Counted from the stretch's first letter, positions 43,363 through 54,061 are shown. The stretch is 64,000 bases of DNA from Peribacillus loiseleuriae (GCF_001183985.1 NZ_LFZW01000001.1:2526065-2590064), one strand, 5' to 3'. Translations and numbers: made by a program. The notes: a model not told the origin generated them from the sequence alone.

Positions 43363-43581
43363 AAGCACCCTGATGCGATTTATCAATACAGAGTCCAATG
43401 GTTGGGCAACCAATCGCTTGATATTTATGTCCCGTCTCAAAAAATGGGATTTGAATATCAAGGAATTCAGCATTTTGAACCTGCCGACTTTTTTGGTGGA
43501 GAAGAAGCGTTTAAACATAGAGTATATTTAGATGAATTAAAGAAGAAGAAAGCAGAGGCAGAAAAGGGAAAAATTATCTAG
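43363..43581 (+). pseudogene. PDDEXK/VSR-like endonuclease-fold remnant
   Basis: Reads KHPDAIYQYRVQWLGNQSLD, IYVPSQKMGFEYQGIQHFEP, ADFFGGEEAFKHRVYLDELK. The LDIYxPxxxxxxEYQGxQHFxPxDFFGG pattern is the C-terminal part of a conserved hypothetical family with a nuclease-like core (D...ExQG). The N-terminal portion is missing or decayed and the end is changed. The stretch 43045-43362 holds no other gene. Confidence 0.6.
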
Positions 43582-43869
43582 AACATCTATGATCAATGAA
43601 TGTTTTAGAAAAAGAATTTATCTACTCACCTGATACGTGTGAATAGTTTTTTTATTTTATGCTATTTGACCGCTACCATAGTGGGGGTGCATTTATAACT
43701 CTGAAGAATGCCTATGACCCTTTCATAGACACTCGTTTTATAGGTAAGAAAAATTCGTTTACAATGGGCGTGCCGATATTGATACAGAATTATAATGAAT
43801 AATTTTAAAAATGCTGGTAGAATGATAATCATCGAATTTATAGAATGTTTAAAAGGTGGGACTAGTAGT

Positions 43870-44766
43870 TTGAGCAAAGAAGGAATCATTTCTTTAGGTG
43901 AGGCATTTGTTGATCTTATTTCCGCTGATCAGACAAATACAAGGTATCAACAGTTCGTAGGAGGGGCAACAGTGAATGTTGCAGTGAGGGCAAGTAGATT
44001 TGGCATTCCTTCTTATTATTTATGTAAATTAGGGACAGATGCAAACAGCTTGTTTGTCGCAAAGGCACTGAAAAAGGAAAACATCAATATTGACTATTGT
44101 GTTCCTTCTTTTGAGAAAAAGGTATGTAGTGTGTACATACATCTTAATGAGGATGGTGACAGATATTTTCATAAATATGTGAACGAGACTCCGGATGAAT
44201 GGTTAACCGTTGATGAATTAGAGCAAGAGCTTTTTCATGTTGGAAAAATCTTTTATTTTAGCTCTGGGACACTTTTCAATGATAAAGCACGAAAAACGAC
44301 AGAACAGGCGTTAGCATATGCAGAAGAATACCACATGCTGGTGGCGTTTGATGCGAACATTCGCTTAAAGCGTTGGGAAAGTGAAGAAGAATGCAGGGAG
44401 CGGGTCTCTTCTTTTATGAAACGAGCTGATCTTGTGAAGGTGACGGAGGATGAATTGCTGTTCCTGACAGAAGCAAGCACAATGGAGGAAGGTCTAGTTA
44501 AAATGTCTAGCCTGAACATTCCGTTTCTGTTCATTACAATGGGGGAAGCGGGAGCATGTGTTTTACATGATGGAAACATAATGGATGTTCCAGGAATCAA
44601 AGTTAAGGCTGTAGATACAACTGGTGCGGGAGACGCTTTTTTCGCAGCTATTTTATCTCGTTTTCACAAAGAGGGAGTGCCAGTGGACGATAGCCAATTA
44701 AAGGAGTATGTTCATTTTGCCAATAAAGTAGGTGCAATTGCGACGACAAAAATTGGTTCATTGTAA
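43870..44766 (+). CDS. PfkB-family carbohydrate kinase (fructokinase-like)
   Basis: 298 residues from TTG 43870 behind AAAAGGTGGG; the longer frame from 43795 lacks a site. Ribokinase fold with GEAFVDLISAD at the start, the FVGGATVNVAVRASRFGIP substrate motif, and the C-terminal PfkB signature VDTTGAGDAFFAAIL with catalytic Asp. It phosphorylates a sugar, most likely fructose or a related ketose, with ATP. No transporter or regulator is adjacent. A hairpin (44850-44877) follows. Confidence 0.88.
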   Translation: MSKEGIISLGEAFVDLISADQTNTRYQQFVGGATVNVAVRASRFGIPSYYLCKLGTDANSLFVAKALKKENINIDYCVPSFEKKVCSVYIHLNEDGDRYFHKYVNETPDEWLTVDELEQELFHVGKIFYFSSGTLFNDKARKTTEQALAYAEEYHMLVAFDANIRLKRWESEEECRERVSSFMKRADLVKVTEDELLFLTEASTMEEGLVKMSSLNIPFLFITMGEAGACVLHDGNIMDVPGIKVKAVDTTGAGDAFFAAILSRFHKEGVPVDDSQLKEYVHFANKVGAIATTKIGSL

Positions 44767-45673
44767 TTATACTGATCAAGGAAAAGGCTAATTATTGAAG
44801 GGATTTCTTCTACACGATCTAATGATAAAGTATTACATTCAAACTAAAGGGCAGCTTTCCTTATAGATCTAGCTGCCAAAAGGATGAAGAATAAGTTATA
44901 CCAACAAAGCGAAAGGATGTATTCTTATCGTTGAAAATAAATCAAAAACCATCACAACCAAGAAGTCCAAATAAACGCCTTTGCGTTGCAAGAAATATCA
45001 CATTCATTATCCAAATGAAAATGAGCATTGGCTATGATTACTCTCGAAGTAACCGTATTACATAGAGAAAAATTGGTCCTAAGCAATTTTTCAGAAACAT
45101 AAATCTAGATATTGGTGTGAAATGTTCAAATTCAATAACTGTATTATAGGTTATTACTTCTACAAAACGAATTACATAAGGGACTTAAATTGGCTAAAAA
45201 AGAATCTCTGTAAGCTTTCAAAATTGGTACAAAGTTCGAATGGAGCGGCAATAACCGTTCCTTTTTGTCTTTTTCGTGAATTCAAGTAGTTAAATCTTAA
45301 TCTGAAACGAGGAATGTTAGCGTCATAAGAAATAGCAGTAAATCACTGATTTTTTATGAATAGATTTTAGAATATAGTTAAATTACTGTGTGATTACAAC
45401 CAGGTTTCCCTAATTAATATTAATATTAATATTGTTAAGTTAGCTTGAAATGAATGATTTTATTTGATTGTTTAACATTGCTTCAAAAAACAAATAACGA
45501 ATTAAATTTACAATATATATAATAATATTCGTATTTATATATCAAAAATGCGATTCCTCCACCAGCGGAACACAGCATACTTTAGGAAAAACACGAACGT
45601 TGTAAATGTTATTAGATATAAAGTAACTAAACAACAAGTATATCCATCAATTCTGAAAAGGAGGGAGAAAATA
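44767..45673. other. Long intergenic region
   Basis: About 900 bp. Contains the terminator at 44850 and an AT repeat (TTAATATTAATATTAATAT, 45414-45432). Several short coding-like bits with no start; no recognisable gene. Confidence 0.45.
44850..44880 (+). terminator. Terminator-like hairpin after the sugar kinase
   Basis: GGCAGCT pairs with AGCTGCC around 14 bases; only AAAA follows, so weak as a terminator. Confidence 0.5.
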
Positions 45674-46000
45674 TTGAAAAAGTTAGTATTAACTCCAATG
45701 TTGATTCTTTTATTTGTTATTTTGATGGGTTGTAATTTGATTCCATCTAAGAACAATTTGTCGATTGAAATGATAGCATTTAATGACCTTACAGATGAAG
45801 AACAAGATTTAATTCCTGTAAGTCCAAAGGATTCAATCGTAGAGAAAATAACAGTTAATAATGAAAACATATCCTTAATTGATAAGGACTATGACAAAGA
45901 TCAAGTTTATTCTGTTACATTTAATAATACCGAGACAGATTCTTCAGGAAAACTTATGGTGTTTGTTGATCTGGATAAAGAAGCAGTTGTTGGGAATTGA
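45674..46000 (+). CDS. Putative lipoprotein (108 aa)
   Basis: TTG 45674 is chosen as start because AAGGAGGGAG lies just upstream; the longer frame from 45548 has no site. Signal peptide with lipobox LMGC. The mature part (SIEMIAFNDLTDEEQDLIPV; DSIVEKITVNNENI; DQVYSVTFNNTETD) is a small acidic beta protein, like several exported Bacillus proteins of unknown role with a D-x-L-T-x-x-E motif. Stand-alone. Confidence 0.72.
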   Translation: MKKLVLTPMLILLFVILMGCNLIPSKNNLSIEMIAFNDLTDEEQDLIPVSPKDSIVEKITVNNENISLIDKDYDKDQVYSVTFNNTETDSSGKLMVFVDLDKEAVVGN

Positions 46001-46624
<624 letters not shown>

Positions 46625-47770
46625 TTATTTATCAAACAATGCCTGTTTGGCTAATGTGATTATTGCCATATCTTCCATTGGTGGGTTATGCAGACCAGCA
46701 CGAACGTCGCGATAATAGCGTTGCAGAGGATTCATTCTTTGTAAGCTACGTGCTCCTACAACACGCATGGCTAGGTCAACAATTCGAATCGCTTTGTTAG
46801 TTACAGCTACTTTTACAGCTGCTAAGTCAGTTGTTAGCGTTTCTCTATTTTCCGGTTGTGTTTGCCATTTATTCGTTACTGAGTAAAGAAAATGACGAGC
46901 TTCTGTTAATTCCAATTCAATTTCACCGATCGTACGCTGTACGTTGGGTAAGTCTCTGATTGGTCCACTTATACTGTTGGGAGCATAAGTCTTCGCAAAT
47001 TGTACTGCATAGTTTCTTGCTGCAGCAGCAATCCCTATGTAACATGCCGGAATATGCAACATCCAACCCGTTCCAGGTTTATTGGCTGTTTGCTTATGAT
47101 CAACAAAATAACGTTCAGGAATTTTAACGTGTTCAAGTATTAAATCATGGCTACCTGTACCTTGCATGGAAATCATATCCCATGTCTCTTCGATTCTAAC
47201 ACCTGACAAATTCCGATGGATGAGGAACGTTCCCACACATTCCTCTGAAGGAACCCAAGCGGTAACTAGAAAAATATCAAGTACAGGTGATAATGTCGTA
47301 AACGTTTTTCTCCCCGTAATAATCCAGCTGTTCCCATCCTTTACAGCTGTTGTTTCAGGTCTTCCCCCTCGTGTTGGACTACCCGTTTTTGGTTCAGTTG
47401 CTGCGGTATTTACTAATGCTCCATTACCAATTTCTTTTAAAAATTCATCCATTACGACTTCATTCCAAGATTTTTTTTCCATTAAACTAAGAACCGTTCC
47501 AACATGCCAGCCAATAGAAAGCGCAGTAGGTCCACATTCCATCGCGATCCGCTCTTGTGCCAAAATAAAATCGTATAGCGACCCTCCAAGACCTCCATAT
47601 TCTTTCCCTAATGTTAGCTTGGTGTAACCAAAATCTTTTAATTTCTGGATATTTTCAAAAGGAAATCCTCTCGTTTCATCTAACGTTCCTGCACGCGAAG
47701 CAAAATCCGAAATCGCTGAGCCTAACTGTTCAATATATGTTTTTTGTTCTTCTGTTTGAAAAAATGACAA
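46625..47770 (-). CDS. Acyl-CoA dehydrogenase family protein (YdbM-like)
   Basis: 381 residues from TTG 47770 behind GGAGAGGG. Three-domain ACAD fold: N-terminal helices (GYTKLTLGKEYGGLGGSLYD), the flavin-binding middle (NTAATEPKTGSPTRGGRPET; ITGRKTFTTLSPVLDIFLV), and C-terminal helices (VVGARSLQRMNPLQRYYRDV RAGLHNPP, quoted in two parts). The usual catalytic Glu position near residue 360 is in this last helix region and is not obvious, as in the DszC/SfnB-like subgroup that works as a flavin monooxygenase. May oxidise acyl-CoA or sulfur compounds. Single gene. Confidence 0.85.
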   Translation of the reverse strand: MSFFQTEEQKTYIEQLGSAISDFASRAGTLDETRGFPFENIQKLKDFGYTKLTLGKEYGGLGGSLYDFILAQERIAMECGPTALSIGWHVGTVLSLMEKKSWNEVVMDEFLKEIGNGALVNTAATEPKTGSPTRGGRPETTAVKDGNSWIITGRKTFTTLSPVLDIFLVTAWVPSEECVGTFLIHRNLSGVRIEETWDMISMQGTGSHDLILEHVKIPERYFVDHKQTANKPGTGWMLHIPACYIGIAAAARNYAVQFAKTYAPNSISGPIRDLPNVQRTIGEIELELTEARHFLYSVTNKWQTQPENRETLTTDLAAVKVAVTNKAIRIVDLAMRVVGARSLQRMNPLQRYYRDVRAGLHNPPMEDMAIITLAKQALFDK

Positions 47771-47867
47771 CGGTATTCCCTCTCCTTTATTATACTTTGC
47801 CTCACGTTAGCGCATTGCATTGTATTGATTTTTTTCCATCCACCTAAGTAAAATCCGTGCATTTTGA

Positions 47868-48794
47868 TTAATCTTCCAACCAAAGTGTTCCACCAATATC
47901 CAATACCTGTAATTGTTTTTCTGGTAGCTCTTGTTTTCGCCATTCCCGCTGTAAACGATCCAAAGCTTCTGGACCTGTATCATCAGCAAGACGGTAAGTA
48001 CCATAGTGCATCGGAATAAAGGTAGTTCCCCCCAGTTCCTGAAAAGCTTTCACTGCATCTTCCGGATTAATATGAGAATCTTTCATAAACCATTCAGGCT
48101 CGTATGCCCCGATTGGCATTAATACATGCTTAAGATTGAATCGTTTAGCGATTTCATTAAATCCACGGAAATAACCAGTATCTCCTACAAAATAGATAGA
48201 ATGATCCGCTTCGATCGCTTCAATAATCCACCCGCCCCAATGTGATGAATTTGTATCGAATAGACTGCGACGTGTCCAATGCTGCGCAGGAACGAAACTA
48301 AGTTTCAGGTTTTGGTACTGGAATGAATCCCACCAATTCGCCTCACTGATATTCTTATACCCTTTTTTCAAAAAAAGCTGCTTCAGACCATAAGGAACGT
48401 AATAAATCGGATTTCCTGGCAATCGACGAATTGTTCCAAAATCAAGATGATCATAATGACTATGTGAAATAATCACGATATCTATGTCCGGTAACTCGTC
48501 AAAAGAAAGACCAGGCTCTGTCATTCGCTTCTGTGTACCTTGCCATTTTGCCCAAACAGGATCTGTTAAGATATTCACTCCACCTAATTGAAGCAGAAAC
48601 GTTGAATGACCAATCCAAGTAATACTAGGTTCACTTCGATTGCTTTTAATCTCCGTAACTTGTTTGTCGTTTGCTTGAGGTATTAATGTGTTCAAATCCT
48701 TTTTCTTCGCGCGTCGTTCTTTATTCCATTGAAGCAATTCTTTAACAGATTTCGTATTTATAATGCCATCTAAATTTTCATATTTTATATTCAC
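47868..48794 (-). CDS. MBL-fold metal-dependent hydrolase (NAPE-PLD-like)
   Basis: 308 residues from GTG 48794, four bases after the stop of the regulator gene. Metallo-beta-lactamase fold of the UlaG/NAPE-PLD branch: ITWIGHSTFLLQLGGVNILT DP (in two parts), the zinc motif ISHSHYDHLD, then VPAQHWTRRS, FVGDTGYF and IPMHYGTYRL. All metal ligands are present. Family members hydrolyse phosphodiesters or lactones, some on membrane lipids. The operon with a PadR-like regulator suggests that the regulator controls this enzyme. Confidence 0.88.
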   Translation of the reverse strand: MNIKYENLDGIINTKSVKELLQWNKERRAKKKDLNTLIPQANDKQVTEIKSNRSEPSITWIGHSTFLLQLGGVNILTDPVWAKWQGTQKRMTEPGLSFDELPDIDIVIISHSHYDHLDFGTIRRLPGNPIYYVPYGLKQLFLKKGYKNISEANWWDSFQYQNLKLSFVPAQHWTRRSLFDTNSSHWGGWIIEAIEADHSIYFVGDTGYFRGFNEIAKRFNLKHVLMPIGAYEPEWFMKDSHINPEDAVKAFQELGGTTFIPMHYGTYRLADDTGPEALDRLQREWRKQELPEKQLQVLDIGGTLWLED

Positions 48795-48798
48795 TTAA

Positions 48799-49566
48799 TT
48801 AGCCTCTCACATTCGTACTTTCTCGTTCTAAAAAAGAGAGAACACTTCCTAAATATTTCTGAACTTCTTGAACCTGATAAGCAGCAGAATCAGCAATTTG
48901 TTTATAGTGATGCTGCCCCTCATCTGTTATTCTCAAATAACGCTTTGTCCGCTTTTCGCTTTCCCATCGACCAACCATTAGTCCGCCTTCCTCCATTTCA
49001 TGAGAAAGATCGTACAAATAGCCGTTACTAGCAATCCAGCCGTATTTGATTTTCAATAAATCACCGATCTCGCCCATATATATCGGTCTTTTCGTAAAAG
49101 CCGCTTTTAAAGTAACGTAGCGAACCAAATCCTTTACGGAAATGATTTTTGAAAAATAAGAGCGATACTCTTCAGGAAGTTCATGGATCACAGGTGGGTT
49201 TTCACCTGACCCCTTCAAATCAAACATGAAACGATCAATCACATGCTTCACTTCACGAAATCGTTCTGAGAAATTATCTTGATACCATTTATAAAGCTCA
49301 TTACCCTTTTCCGTATTTTGATAATAATGCCTTCCTTTTACTGTGTGAAACTTTAAGTGACCGGAACCTACAAGTTGTTTGCATGTTTTACATAAATAAT
49401 CATAGCTATGAATTTTACCTGTAAATAGCTTTTGCAGTTCCTGATGAATCGCACGCGGGTAATTTGAATGGTTGGATAGCGTTTGCAGCAAATACATCGT
49501 TAAAAACTCTCGTTGACTTAAACCAACTGTCTCCAGTGTTACAGTAGTAGTATCACTTTTTTTCAT
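48799..49566 (-). CDS. PadR-like transcriptional regulator, two winged-helix domains
   Basis: 255 residues behind AAGGGGGC. Two halves show the same plan: residues 15-85 (LSQREFLTMYLLQTLSNHSN; KTCKQLVGSGHLKFHTVKGR) and residues 125-225 (YMGEIGDLLKIKYGWIASNG; HEMEEGGLMVGRWESEKRTK R). Each ends in the KR-x-Y-x-I/T-x-x-G wing typical of PadR. The C-terminal helix (about 225-255) likely dimerises. It is the promoter-proximal gene of a two-gene operon with the MBL hydrolase. Confidence 0.75.
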   Translation of the reverse strand: MKKSDTTTVTLETVGLSQREFLTMYLLQTLSNHSNYPRAIHQELQKLFTGKIHSYDYLCKTCKQLVGSGHLKFHTVKGRHYYQNTEKGNELYKWYQDNFSERFREVKHVIDRFMFDLKGSGENPPVIHELPEEYRSYFSKIISVKDLVRYVTLKAAFTKRPIYMGEIGDLLKIKYGWIASNGYLYDLSHEMEEGGLMVGRWESEKRTKRYLRITDEGQHHYKQIADSAAYQVQEVQKYLGSVLSFLERESTNVRG

Positions 49567-49920
49567 GGCAAAGCCCCCTTAATTTATTAGAATACTCGTT
49601 CGGTTCTTGTAATCTATTATCCTACATTTACTGGTAAATAGCACGTAAATAGGGTTTTCTTACCTCGCATATGCCTAATACGTTTCAAATTCAATATGTA
49701 TCAAGATATGTGTTTTTCAATACTTTCCTATTAAAAATTTATTAAAAACCACAAGCAGTTAATTGCATTTTAACATAAAAATAAAATGAGGAGCTCGATA
49801 GTATTCACTTTCAATCAGGGAGATTTATAATCTGTTGATTTTGAAGTTATTTACTGTTTGTAAACCTATTTTATCACCTATAGAACTAATACAATACAGT
49901 ATTTTTGGAGGGGATGAAGG
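49567..49920. other. Intergenic, divergent promoter region
   Basis: AT-rich, nothing recognised beyond probable promoters for the PadR-like gene and the alpha/beta hydrolase. Confidence 0.45.
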
Positions 49921-50742
49921 TTGGATAAGCAAAGTCTATTTTTACATGGCAAAAAAGTATCGTATATTGAGAGCGGGAACGTTAATGACCCACCTGTTCT
50001 TCTATTGCATGGGGTGCCTGAATCGAGCCTAGTATGGGGAGAAATGTTCCCATGTATTGTGTCTTGTGGATATAGAACCATTGCACCAGATCTCCCAGGA
50101 TTCGGTGACAGTGACCCATTTGATGAACCCTCAACATGGGAGCGATTTGAGCAGTTTGTTTCGGATTTCACAACTAAATTAAATTTGGACAAATTCCATT
50201 TAATTGTACATGATTGGGGAGGTCTAATTGGTTTGAAATGGGCATGTGATCATCCAGAGAATATTCTAAGTCTGTTTGTTTCCAATACTACATTATCAGA
50301 GGAGTATAAATGGCACTCGCTTGCACAGATTTGGCAAACACCTAGGACCGGAGAAAAAGTAATGGAACTGATGGCTAATCGTTTACATTTTCAAAATGAA
50401 ATGAAAAAGACCATTCCGAACATACCAGACGAAACTGTGGAAGACTTCTATCGTGTCTTTCGAACACCTGAATCAAGCAGAGTAATCTTAGATTTATACC
50501 GTTCGGGAAATTTAGACAAAGTAAAAACGTACAATGAAAAACTCAATCATATCAAAATACCAGTCACCATCATTTGGGGAGAAAATGATCCGTATATCCC
50601 TAATGAGTTTGCCTACAAACTTCAGAATGAAGGTCTACCACATGCAAACGTTTATATTATTCAACATGCAGGACATTTCATCCAAATCGAAGTTCCTGAT
50701 GAAGTAAACATTTATATTCAACAGCATTTTCAAAACGTATAA
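49921..50742 (+). CDS. Alpha/beta hydrolase, haloalkane dehalogenase-like
   Basis: 273 residues from TTG 49921 behind GGAGGGGATG. Oxyanion motif LLLHGVPESSLVW, the GFGDSDPFDEPSTW segment, and the nucleophile elbow VHDWGGLIGL with Asp instead of Ser, the mark of haloalkane dehalogenases and epoxide hydrolases. The acid is in IIWGENDPYIP and the base in IQHAGHFIQIE. The halide-stabilising Trp after the Asp is present (HDWGG), which favours a dehalogenase, but substrate cannot be fixed by sequence. Followed by a strong terminator and a P450 gene. Confidence 0.85.
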   Translation: MDKQSLFLHGKKVSYIESGNVNDPPVLLLHGVPESSLVWGEMFPCIVSCGYRTIAPDLPGFGDSDPFDEPSTWERFEQFVSDFTTKLNLDKFHLIVHDWGGLIGLKWACDHPENILSLFVSNTTLSEEYKWHSLAQIWQTPRTGEKVMELMANRLHFQNEMKKTIPNIPDETVEDFYRVFRTPESSRVILDLYRSGNLDKVKTYNEKLNHIKIPVTIIWGENDPYIPNEFAYKLQNEGLPHANVYIIQHAGHFIQIEVPDEVNIYIQQHFQNV

Positions 50743-50746
50743 AATG

Positions 50747-50786
50747 AAAAAAGGATGCCTGGTCTCTATTAGGCATCCTTTTTATT
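50747..50786 (+). terminator. Rho-independent terminator
   Basis: AAAAAAGGATGCCT pairs with AGGCATCCTTTTT. Confidence 0.9.
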
Positions 50787-50907
50787 ATTTACTTGAGGAA
50801 ATAGCCAATTTACTTAATTTGATCTATGTTTTCAAACTTAGTCCAAGCTTATATTCTTAATTGTCATAGCATAATAGGAGTATTTCACAAAAGGAGGAAA
50901 CACTCAA

Positions 50908-52272
50908 TTGGCTGATTCAAATGTTTCATCTAATATTCCACAAGGACCAAAAGGAAGACTATTTACTGGTCATACAAAGGATTTTCAAGCTGACCCGCTT
51001 GCCTATTTTACTCATTTAGCAAACGAATATGGAGACGTTGCAAAATTTCGGTTCGGACCTTTTCAGAATGCATATCTGATATCCAATCCGGATTTAATAA
51101 AGGAAGTACTTGTAACAAAACAAAAATTCTTCATAAAATCAAAGGCCATGCATTCTTTAGAAGACATTTTGGGCAAGGGTCTTTTCACGAGTGAAAAAGA
51201 ATTTCATATGAGTCAAAGAAAACTTATACAGCCCGCTTTTAAAAAGTCACATATTAATAGTTATGGCCAAAATATGATTGATATTACGACGGATTATCTT
51301 TCAACTTGGAAAGATGGGGAAGAACGAATGATTACGCAGGATATGATGAGCATCACTCTCGGAATCATTTGTAAGACGATGTTCAGTATGGATTTGAAGC
51401 AAGGATATGAACTTCTTGGTAAATCAGTTGAAACAGTCATTAGAATGGCCGTCAAAAGGATGAGAACTATTTTTCAACTTCCATTATGGATTCCTACAAA
51501 AAATAACCGTCAATATAAAAAGGTAATCCAAGAACTCGACCAAGTAATCAATAGCATGATTGAAAAACGTAGGGAAAATCCAAATGATCATGATGACATG
51601 CTTAAAATTCTTATGGATGCCAAAGATGATGAGAATAGATTGGGTATGACAAACAGGCAAGTACGTGATGAATTAATGACCACCTTCCTTGCCGGTCATG
51701 AAACGACTGCAAACGCGCTATCCTGGACCTTGTATTTACTTTCTCAGCATCCTGAAGTGGAAAAGAAACTTTTTGATGAAATAGATACCGTAATTGGTAG
51801 TCGTCCCCCAACTCCTGACGATTTCAAAAATTTAACGTATACACAAAATATTATTTGGGAATCTCTACGCGTATACCCACCTTCCTTTATCGTAGAACGA
51901 GAAGTCGAAGAGGATGTAATGATAGGAGGTTATCAGTTTAAAAAAGGAGAAATGGTTATGGTAAGTCAGTATGTGATGCACCGTAAACCAGAGTATTTTG
52001 ACAATCCAGATTCTTTTATTCCGGAGCGATTTGAAAACAACTTTTTGAAAACGATCCCGTCATACGCCTACTTTCCCTTTGGTGGAGGTCCGCGAGTTTG
52101 CATCGGAAATCATTTTGCTTTGATGGAAGCGGTACTTGTCCTAGTATGTATTGCCCAACGATACCGGATCAAACTTGCGCCAGACCATCATGAGGTAGTC
52201 CCTTTCCCTACTATTACTCTCAGGCCAAGGCGAGGATTGCGAATGGTAGTAGAAGAAAGAAAATCAGATTGA
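50908..52272 (+). CDS. Cytochrome P450
   Basis: 454 residues from TTG 50908 behind AAAGGAGGAAA. All P450 marks are present: I-helix AGHETT (262-267), K-helix E318-x-x-R321 (WESLRVYPPS), the PERF box (FIPERFENNF) and the haem loop FGGGPRVCIGNHF with Cys398. No reductase domain is fused and no ferredoxin gene is near, so it needs separate redox partners. It resembles the fatty-acid or alkane hydroxylating CYP4-like bacterial group more than CYP102; the substrate is unknown. The dehalogenase-like hydrolase upstream might act on related compounds. Confidence 0.93.
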   Translation: MADSNVSSNIPQGPKGRLFTGHTKDFQADPLAYFTHLANEYGDVAKFRFGPFQNAYLISNPDLIKEVLVTKQKFFIKSKAMHSLEDILGKGLFTSEKEFHMSQRKLIQPAFKKSHINSYGQNMIDITTDYLSTWKDGEERMITQDMMSITLGIICKTMFSMDLKQGYELLGKSVETVIRMAVKRMRTIFQLPLWIPTKNNRQYKKVIQELDQVINSMIEKRRENPNDHDDMLKILMDAKDDENRLGMTNRQVRDELMTTFLAGHETTANALSWTLYLLSQHPEVEKKLFDEIDTVIGSRPPTPDDFKNLTYTQNIIWESLRVYPPSFIVEREVEEDVMIGGYQFKKGEMVMVSQYVMHRKPEYFDNPDSFIPERFENNFLKTIPSYAYFPFGGGPRVCIGNHFALMEAVLVLVCIAQRYRIKLAPDHHEVVPFPTITLRPRRGLRMVVEERKSD

Positions 52273-52728
52273 AACACCACCGAGTTCCTCTTTTGATTTT
52301 AAAAAGTAGAAACATCTATCCCTTTAGACATTCATCTTCCAAATTTTTTTATCACTGACCAATTAAAATGGCTGCCATAAATGGACAGCCTGTTTTTTGA
52401 TGTGTTTACTTATTACTTGTTAGAAATTCAACAATTATAGCATGCGCTCATTTCATTTTGTGCCATATTACATCGAGTTTCAGCAATCATCTCTTAAAAG
52501 TAAACATGAATAGAGGCTGCCCCAAATACAGATCTGACCTCGTACTTAATAAACAATTTATAATGAAAACTATTTATAAAAAGTATTGTAGTCTGACCCA
52601 TCGATTTTGGGACAACCATTTTTTCTCTAAATACGATTGTTCCATACAAATTTTCATGATTTATATTTTAAACTTTAGAACATTTTCCCCCGCTCTACCG
52701 CAGCATTAATGGTGAATACTGTTCACGT
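52273..52728. other. Intergenic
   Basis: Contains the terminator at 52370-52398; otherwise no supported gene (the frame at 52458-52709 has no ribosome site and odd composition). Confidence 0.45.
52370..52398 (+). terminator. Rho-independent terminator after P450
   Basis: GGCTG-CCATAAATGGA-CAGCC followed by TGTTTTTT. Confidence 0.75.
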
Positions 52729-52884
52729 TCAACTCTTAAATATTTCTTCATGTAGAAAATCGTTTTCTGCATAATCGTCAAGTTCCTTTAGATGTACAAA
52801 GAAACTGGAGTATACAAGTATTCCCATGCCTAGATATTCAATCACGGGATCGATGTGACTTTTACTAGTTGTTAACATATACAT
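52729..52884 (-). CDS. Small hypothetical protein (51 aa)
   Basis: ATG at 52884 follows AAAGGAGGGGCTGATCC on the minus strand, one of the best ribosome sites in the window. The peptide MYMLTTSKSHIDPVIEYLGM GILVYSSFFVHLKELDDYAE (shown in two halves) has a short hydrophobic centre and an acidic tail. Function not recognised; a small membrane-associated or spore-coat-type peptide is possible. Stretch 52885-53274 beyond it holds nothing recognisable. Confidence 0.5.
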   Translation of the reverse strand: MYMLTTSKSHIDPVIEYLGMGILVYSSFFVHLKELDDYAENDFLHEEIFKS

Positions 52885-53274
52885 GGATCAGCCCCTCCTT
52901 TTGATAATTGGCAGAACCTCATCATATATGCCTTAGACTTATTGGCTATTAAATGACAGGCAGCCATTTAGTAATTTGATCAGATACATCACAGGTGTTT
53001 CTTAGAGCTGGACAGCCGCTTTTAGAAGCCGTTTCCTATTCTTTTACTTGTCGTCCAACTCTATAATCTAAAATATTCGGTGCTAAGAACACCTCTACTA
53101 AAATATGATTCCTTATCATATCGGATTGGACAACCATCATAATCTTCAAAATAAATCGATCAGACATGAACATAAATCAGCTGATTAGGGCAAAAATCTT
53201 AGATGAAACCTAAGCTCTTACAAGATGGTTTCGTTAAACTCAATTAACATAAATAACACATCCACTAAAAAAAT

Positions 53275-53307
53275 AAAAACGCGAAGTCATAATCCCTTCG
53301 CGTTTTT
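53275..53307 (-). terminator. Terminator of map
   Basis: AAAAACGCGAAG pairs with CTTCGCGTTTTT; lies five bases beyond the map stop and is symmetrical. Confidence 0.88.
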
Positions 53308-53311
53308 CACA

Positions 53312-54061
53312 TTAATCTTGGTCTGTTAAAATAACTGGACCTTCTTTTGTAATGACAATCGTGTGTTCATATTGAGCAGATAGCTTACCATCAGCTGTTC
53401 TTGCTGTCCAGTCATTGCTATCCATTTTACAATGCCATGTTCCAGCGTTCAGCATTGGTTCTATCGTAATGGTCATACCTTCTTTTAAACGAGTTCCTTT
53501 ACCTGGTTTCCCGTAATGAAGCACAGTCGGCTCTTCATGCATTGTTTTTCCGATGCCATGACCGGTAAAATCGCGTACGACAGAGAACTTTTCCCCTTCT
53601 GCATACGATTGAATAGCGTGGCCGATATCCCCTAATCTGTTACCGACTACAGCGGCTTCAATCCCTTTATAAAGAGCCGTTTTTGTCACATCTAATAATT
53701 TCTGTGTTTCTTCAGTTACTTCCCCAACTGCATAAGTCCAAGCAGAGTCAGCTAAGCCACCGTTCAATCGTACAACCATATCAATCGTAACGATATCCCC
53801 GTTCTCTAATGGCTTATCTGTAGGGAAACCGTGGCATACTTCATCATTTACAGAAGCACATGTTGCATATGGGTACCCTTGGTAGCCTTTTTGTTCGGGT
53901 GTAGCCCCATTATCAGCTAGAAATTTTTCAACAAATTTTTCAATATCCATTGGTGTAATGCCCGGTTTCATCATTTTTGCAATTTCTTTATGAGTAGCTG
54001 CTAATAACTTACCAGCTTCATGCATTTTTTCTATTTCACGTTCGCTTTTTAATGTAATCAT
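53312..54061 (-). CDS. map: Type I methionine aminopeptidase
   Basis: 249 residues behind AGAGGATT. Pita-bread fold with the metal ligands in order: NGDIVTIDMVVRLNGGLADS (the first ligand Asp at VTID, the second at LADS), FTGHGIGKTMHEEP (His), MTITIEPML (Glu) and the C-terminal QYEHTIVIT (Glu). Removes the initiator Met from proteins with small second residues. Stand-alone, not in the ribosomal-protein operon, so it is probably the second (YflG-type) Bacillus copy. Confidence 0.95.
   Translation of the reverse strand: MITLKSEREIEKMHEAGKLLAATHKEIAKMMKPGITPMDIEKFVEKFLADNGATPEQKGYQGYPYATCASVNDEVCHGFPTDKPLENGDIVTIDMVVRLNGGLADSAWTYAVGEVTEETQKLLDVTKTALYKGIEAAVVGNRLGDIGHAIQSYAEGEKFSVVRDFTGHGIGKTMHEEPTVLHYGKPGKGTRLKEGMTITIEPMLNAGTWHCKMDSNDWTARTADGKLSAQYEHTIVITKEGPVILTDQD

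Noticed and set aside
45410..45435. TTAATA tandem units as a CRISPR or iteron array
   Set aside because: Only a simple AT run without spacers, with no cas or rep gene near.
52458..52709. 83-codon frame after the P450
   Set aside because: No ribosome site and a Lys/Asn/Phe/Cys mix typical of non-coding AT-rich DNA.
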